NCBI GenBank assembly: GCA_900754775.1
Contig: CAAEDZ010000293.1
Span: 1 to 8,194 of the forward strand
Reading direction: 5' to 3'
Origin: Clostridia bacterium
GTDB taxonomy: Bacteria; Bacillota_A; Clostridia; Christensenellales; Aristaeellaceae
Length of the DNA: 8,194 bases
In this document: piece after piece, positions 6,761 through 8,194 of the stretch
Layout: every line of letters begins with the position of its first letter
Position numbering within the stretch: position 1 is the stretch's first letter
Translations under genes and position numbers: made by a program
Notes under the pieces: model-generated
The model's database searches: none
The model's input: the letters and a program-made list of their open reading frames with translations, nothing else
What the model was told of the DNA's origin: nothing

Positions 6761-6789
6761 TTGACGCGCGCGGGATGCGGTGCTATGCT
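6761..6789 (+). promoter_or_regulatory. Sigma-A promoter of the NAGPA-domain gene with extended -10
   Basis: TTGACG at 6761-6766 is followed after 17 bases by TATGCT at 6784-6789, and TGC just before the -10 makes it an extended -10. Transcription should begin near 6796, about 50 bases before the ATG at 6848. The TTG at 6761, which opens the longest in-frame reading frame, is therefore best read as the -35 box and not as a start codon. Confidence 0.75.
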
Positions 6790-6847
6790 CTTGGGGCCGG
6801 CAAGACGGCATTTTTTGTCATCTTACGAAAGAAGGAGGATGTTGCCT

Positions 6848-7741
6848 ATGAGGCGGTTGACGGCGCTGGCGCTGGTGCTGGTGTGCCTCACGCCCTGCGC
6901 GGGCCTTGCGCAGGAGACGGTGGAGGCGGATTTTGAGGGCGGGCACTGGCTTTACGAGGATACGGCGCAGGGCGTGCGCGTCGAGATCGTGCGGCATGAG
7001 GATACGGAAAACCGCGTGCTGTGGTACGAGGCGGACCTTGTCTGCGGGGAAAATTCGCCGCTTCGGTTCCTGACGGCCAACGAGGACGCGCCGGGCAGGG
7101 GGTTCTGGTACCCGGAGCGGCTGGCGCGGGAGAAGCGGGCGGTCTTTGCCATCAACGACGATCAGTTCGGCCACCGCGTCTACAACCACGACACCGTGGG
7201 CGTGATCGTGCGCGGCGGGGAGGTGCTCAGCGAGCGCACGCGAAAGAGCGGCAGCAAGGGCTGGCCTCCGCTGGACACGGCGGCCTTCTTCCCGGACGGG
7301 AGCATGCGCGTGTTTGAAAGCGCGGAGCACACGGGCGAGGAATACGTTCAGATGGGCGCGGAGACGGTGCTGGCCTTCGGGCCGTGGCTGGTGCGCGGGG
7401 GCGAGATCAACCCCGCGCTGGAAACGTCCTACCGCACCAAGGAGCCGCGCACGGCCATCGGCATGATCGAGCCGTACCACTATGTGGCGGTGTTTGTGGA
7501 GGGGCGCATCAAGCGCAGCGGCGGCGTGCCCGTCCAGTGGCTGGCCGAGCGCATGGCCGGGCTGGGCGCGGTGGAGGCGATCAACCTCGACGGCGGCAAG
7601 ACCAGCTGCCTGCTTTTCATGGGCACGAAGATCAGGCTTTCCAACCCCGACGGGCGGGTGCGCGACGGGCGCAGCGTGTCGGGCCTGATCGGGCTGGGCG
7701 AGAGCGATCTGGTGCCGGAGTGGACGGGGCTGGACAAATGA
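6848..7741 (+). CDS. Secreted phosphodiester glycosidase family protein (NAGPA domain)
   Basis: This 297-residue protein has a signal peptide (two Arg, a hydrophobic stretch from residue 4, likely cleavage after Ala21 in AGLAQE) and no good lipobox, so it is probably exported. The rest fits the NAGPA domain, named after the mammalian enzyme that uncovers mannose-6-phosphate by removing N-acetylglucosamine; bacterial members are often linked to cell-surface or extracellular polysaccharide. Visible marks are VFAINDDQF (99-107), the segment around VGVIVRGGEVLSE (117-129), EPRTAIG (199-205), AVFVEGR (214-220) and NLDGGKTSCLLF (246-257). The last is usually NLDGGGSS, so Lys251 and Thr252 depart from the common form. 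I chose the ATG at 6848 because AAGGAGG lies nine bases upstream and it opens directly into the signal peptide. It has its own promoter and a terminator. The substrate is unknown. Confidence 0.88.
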   Translation: MRRLTALALVLVCLTPCAGLAQETVEADFEGGHWLYEDTAQGVRVEIVRHEDTENRVLWYEADLVCGENSPLRFLTANEDAPGRGFWYPERLAREKRAVFAINDDQFGHRVYNHDTVGVIVRGGEVLSERTRKSGSKGWPPLDTAAFFPDGSMRVFESAEHTGEEYVQMGAETVLAFGPWLVRGGEINPALETSYRTKEPRTAIGMIEPYHYVAVFVEGRIKRSGGVPVQWLAERMAGLGAVEAINLDGGKTSCLLFMGTKIRLSNPDGRVRDGRSVSGLIGLGESDLVPEWTGLDK

Positions 7742-7751
7742 AAAGGCGGAC

Positions 7752-7786
7752 GGCGGCATCGGACCCGGCGGGGTGATGCCGCCTTT
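7752..7786 (+). terminator. Terminator of the NAGPA-domain gene
   Basis: GGCGGCATC at 7752-7760 pairs with GATGCCGCC at 7775-7783, and an inner ACCC/GGGT pairs inside the loop. Three T follow directly. It begins ten bases past the stop codon. The T-run is short, so termination may be incomplete. Confidence 0.55.
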
Positions 7787-7795
7787 CCAATACGA

Positions 7796-7831
7796 GAAGC
7801 GCCGCCCTCCCGCAATGGAAGGGCGGCGCTT
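7796..7831. repeat. 36-base palindromic direct repeat, copy 1
   Basis: Identical over 36 bases to 8031-8066, in the same orientation. It is itself a hairpin: AAGCGCCGCCCT (7797-7808) pairs perfectly with AGGGCGGCGCTT (7820-7831) around an 11-base asymmetric loop (7809-7819). It follows the terminator of the plus-strand gene by about ten bases. The T-run after the stem is only two bases on the plus strand. Confidence 0.9.
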
Positions 7832-7844
7832 CAAGGTGCTGAAA

Positions 7845-8026
7845 AACCTTCCGGGAGGTTCGGAGGGCCGTAGCCCTCCGAGCTGTATTCCGAATCCAGC
7901 GACATGTGCGGTGGATTCGGTAGCCTTGCGTAGCAAGGTTTCCTTGCGCGTTTCCCCGGCCGCGCCGCAGGCGCAGGGGAAACGTGTACTGTCGGAAAAG
8001 TCCGCCTGCGGCGGCCTTTTCCGACA
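7845..8026. repeat. Chain of six consecutive hairpins between the direct repeats
   Basis: In order: AACCT/AGGTT (7845-7860); CGGAGGGC/GCCCTCCG (7861-7880, 4-base loop); CCGAATCCA/TGGATTCGG (7890-7920); CCTTGC/GCAAGG (7924-7938, 3-base loop); CGTTTCCCC/GGGGAAACG (7949-7984), enclosing GCGCC/GGCGC; and TGTCGGAAAAG/CTTTTCCGACA (7990-8026), enclosing CCGCC/GGCGG. All listed arms are perfectly complementary. Nearly every base belongs to a palindrome, far more than a normal convergent terminator region needs. It could be a dispersed repeat element, a structured RNA, or a composite of both. I see no protein-coding signal. Confidence 0.75.
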
Positions 8027-8030
8027 AGCT

Positions 8031-8066
8031 GAAGCGCCGCCCTCCCGCAATGGAAGGGCGGCGCTT
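8031..8066. repeat. 36-base palindromic direct repeat, copy 2
   Basis: Second identical copy of 7796-7831, starting 235 bases after the first, with stem arms 8032-8043 and 8055-8066. It lies four bases past the stop codon of the minus-strand coat-protein gene and in that direction could act as its terminator, although only two U follow the stem. The identical asymmetric loop in the same orientation points to duplication and not to two independent terminators. Confidence 0.9.
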
Positions 8067-8070
8067 TGCG

Positions 8071-8194
8071 TCAGGCGTTGGCGAACTTGCCGCGCACCTT
8101 GTCGATCTGCTGCTGCTGGGCCTGCTCGCTGGGGTACCAGCCCTGGGCCGCCATCTTCTGGTAGAGGCCCTCCTGCATGCACAGGCTCTCCTCC
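8071..8194 (-). CDS. Spore coat protein, CotF-like, C-terminal fragment (cut by window edge)
   Basis: Only the last 40 residues are inside the window; the start lies beyond base 8194. The frame ends with a TGA at 8073-8071. The fragment reads LYQKMAAQGWYPSEQ, then a run of four glutamines and IDKVRGKFANA. An aromatic/GWY motif followed by a Gln-rich QQQID stretch and a KF ending is the typical end of the Coat F domain, a small helical family of spore coat proteins related to B. subtilis CotF and found in several copies in many Clostridia. The match is by eye over a short piece, so the family call is probable and not certain. The gene converges on the NAGPA-domain gene and is followed at once by repeat copy 2. 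Confidence 0.75.
   Translation of the reverse strand, partial: EESLCMQEGLYQKMAAQGWYPSEQAQQQQIDKVRGKFANA

Larger units (their letters stand above)
7742..8070. other. Gene-free stretch between convergent genes
   Basis: These 329 bases separate the plus-strand NAGPA-domain gene from the minus-strand coat-protein gene. I find no convincing gene: open frames here lack a ribosome binding site and recognisable protein sequence. The stretch holds one conventional terminator, two identical palindromic direct repeats and a chain of hairpins, each listed separately. Confidence 0.75.

Noticed and set aside
6796..6817. Attenuator in the leader of the NAGPA-domain gene (GCCG/CGGC followed by a T run at about 6811-6816).
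   Set aside because: The stem is only four base pairs and is unlikely to terminate transcription.
6761..6847. TTG at 6761 as the start of the NAGPA-domain gene.
   Set aside because: The TTG belongs to a -35 box with a 17-base spacer and extended -10. The ATG at 6848 has AAGGAGG at ideal distance and starts a signal peptide.
7796..8066. The paired repeats as a CRISPR array or phage attachment sites.
   Set aside because: There are only two copies, the interval is about 200 bases of hairpins and not a spacer, and there are no cas, integrase or tRNA sequences nearby.
6818..8182. A 454-codon minus-strand open frame overlapping the NAGPA-domain gene and the hairpin array.
   Set aside because: It runs antisense to a well-supported secreted protein, crosses the palindromic array, and uses a different frame from the coat-protein fragment that does have family features.

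Overview
The window is a GC-rich chromosomal stretch from what looks like an endospore-forming member of the Firmicutes, most likely a high-GC Clostridia lineage. The evidence is the order rpsO, pnp, M16 peptidase on one strand (close to the rpsO-pnpA-ylxY-mlpA order of Bacillus subtilis), a SpoIID-family protein, the tail of a probable CotF-like spore coat protein, strong AAGGAGG-type ribosome binding sites and sigma-A-like promoters. No mobile-element gene, CRISPR array, rRNA or tRNA is visible.

Layout. Reading leftwards on the minus strand from about 6720 are: a sigma-A promoter and structured leader, rpsO (S15), a terminator and two more hairpins, pnp (PNPase), a terminator, an M16 zinc peptidase, a dimeric-type dUTPase, a SpoIID/LytB-domain lipoprotein, a terminator with a palindromic repeat cluster, and a LacX-like aldose 1-epimerase. 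On the plus strand, diverging from rpsO, is a secreted phosphodiester-glycosidase (NAGPA-domain) protein with its own extended -10 promoter at 6761-6789. It converges on a truncated minus-strand coat-protein gene at the right edge. Between those two convergent genes is a 329-base non-coding stretch holding two identical 36-base palindromic direct repeats that bracket a chain of hairpins.

How the genes relate. rpsO and pnp are the translation and RNA-decay core. The peptidase, dUTPase and SpoIID-like genes follow with gaps of 80, 6 and 66 bases and are probably partly co-transcribed, with terminators or hairpins setting the ratio between genes. The ribosome binding site of the SpoIID-like gene lies in the 3' arm of a strong hairpin. 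The NAGPA-domain protein and the aldose epimerase are carbohydrate-related but not obviously linked to the operon.

No undescribed multi-gene system is evident. The less ordinary material is in the non-coding DNA: the repeat-bracketed hairpin array, the hidden ribosome binding site, the run of hairpins between rpsO and pnp, and the palindrome between the divergent promoters. Very long reading frames opposite pnp and opposite the peptidase/SpoIID region are judged to be artefacts of GC-rich codon use.
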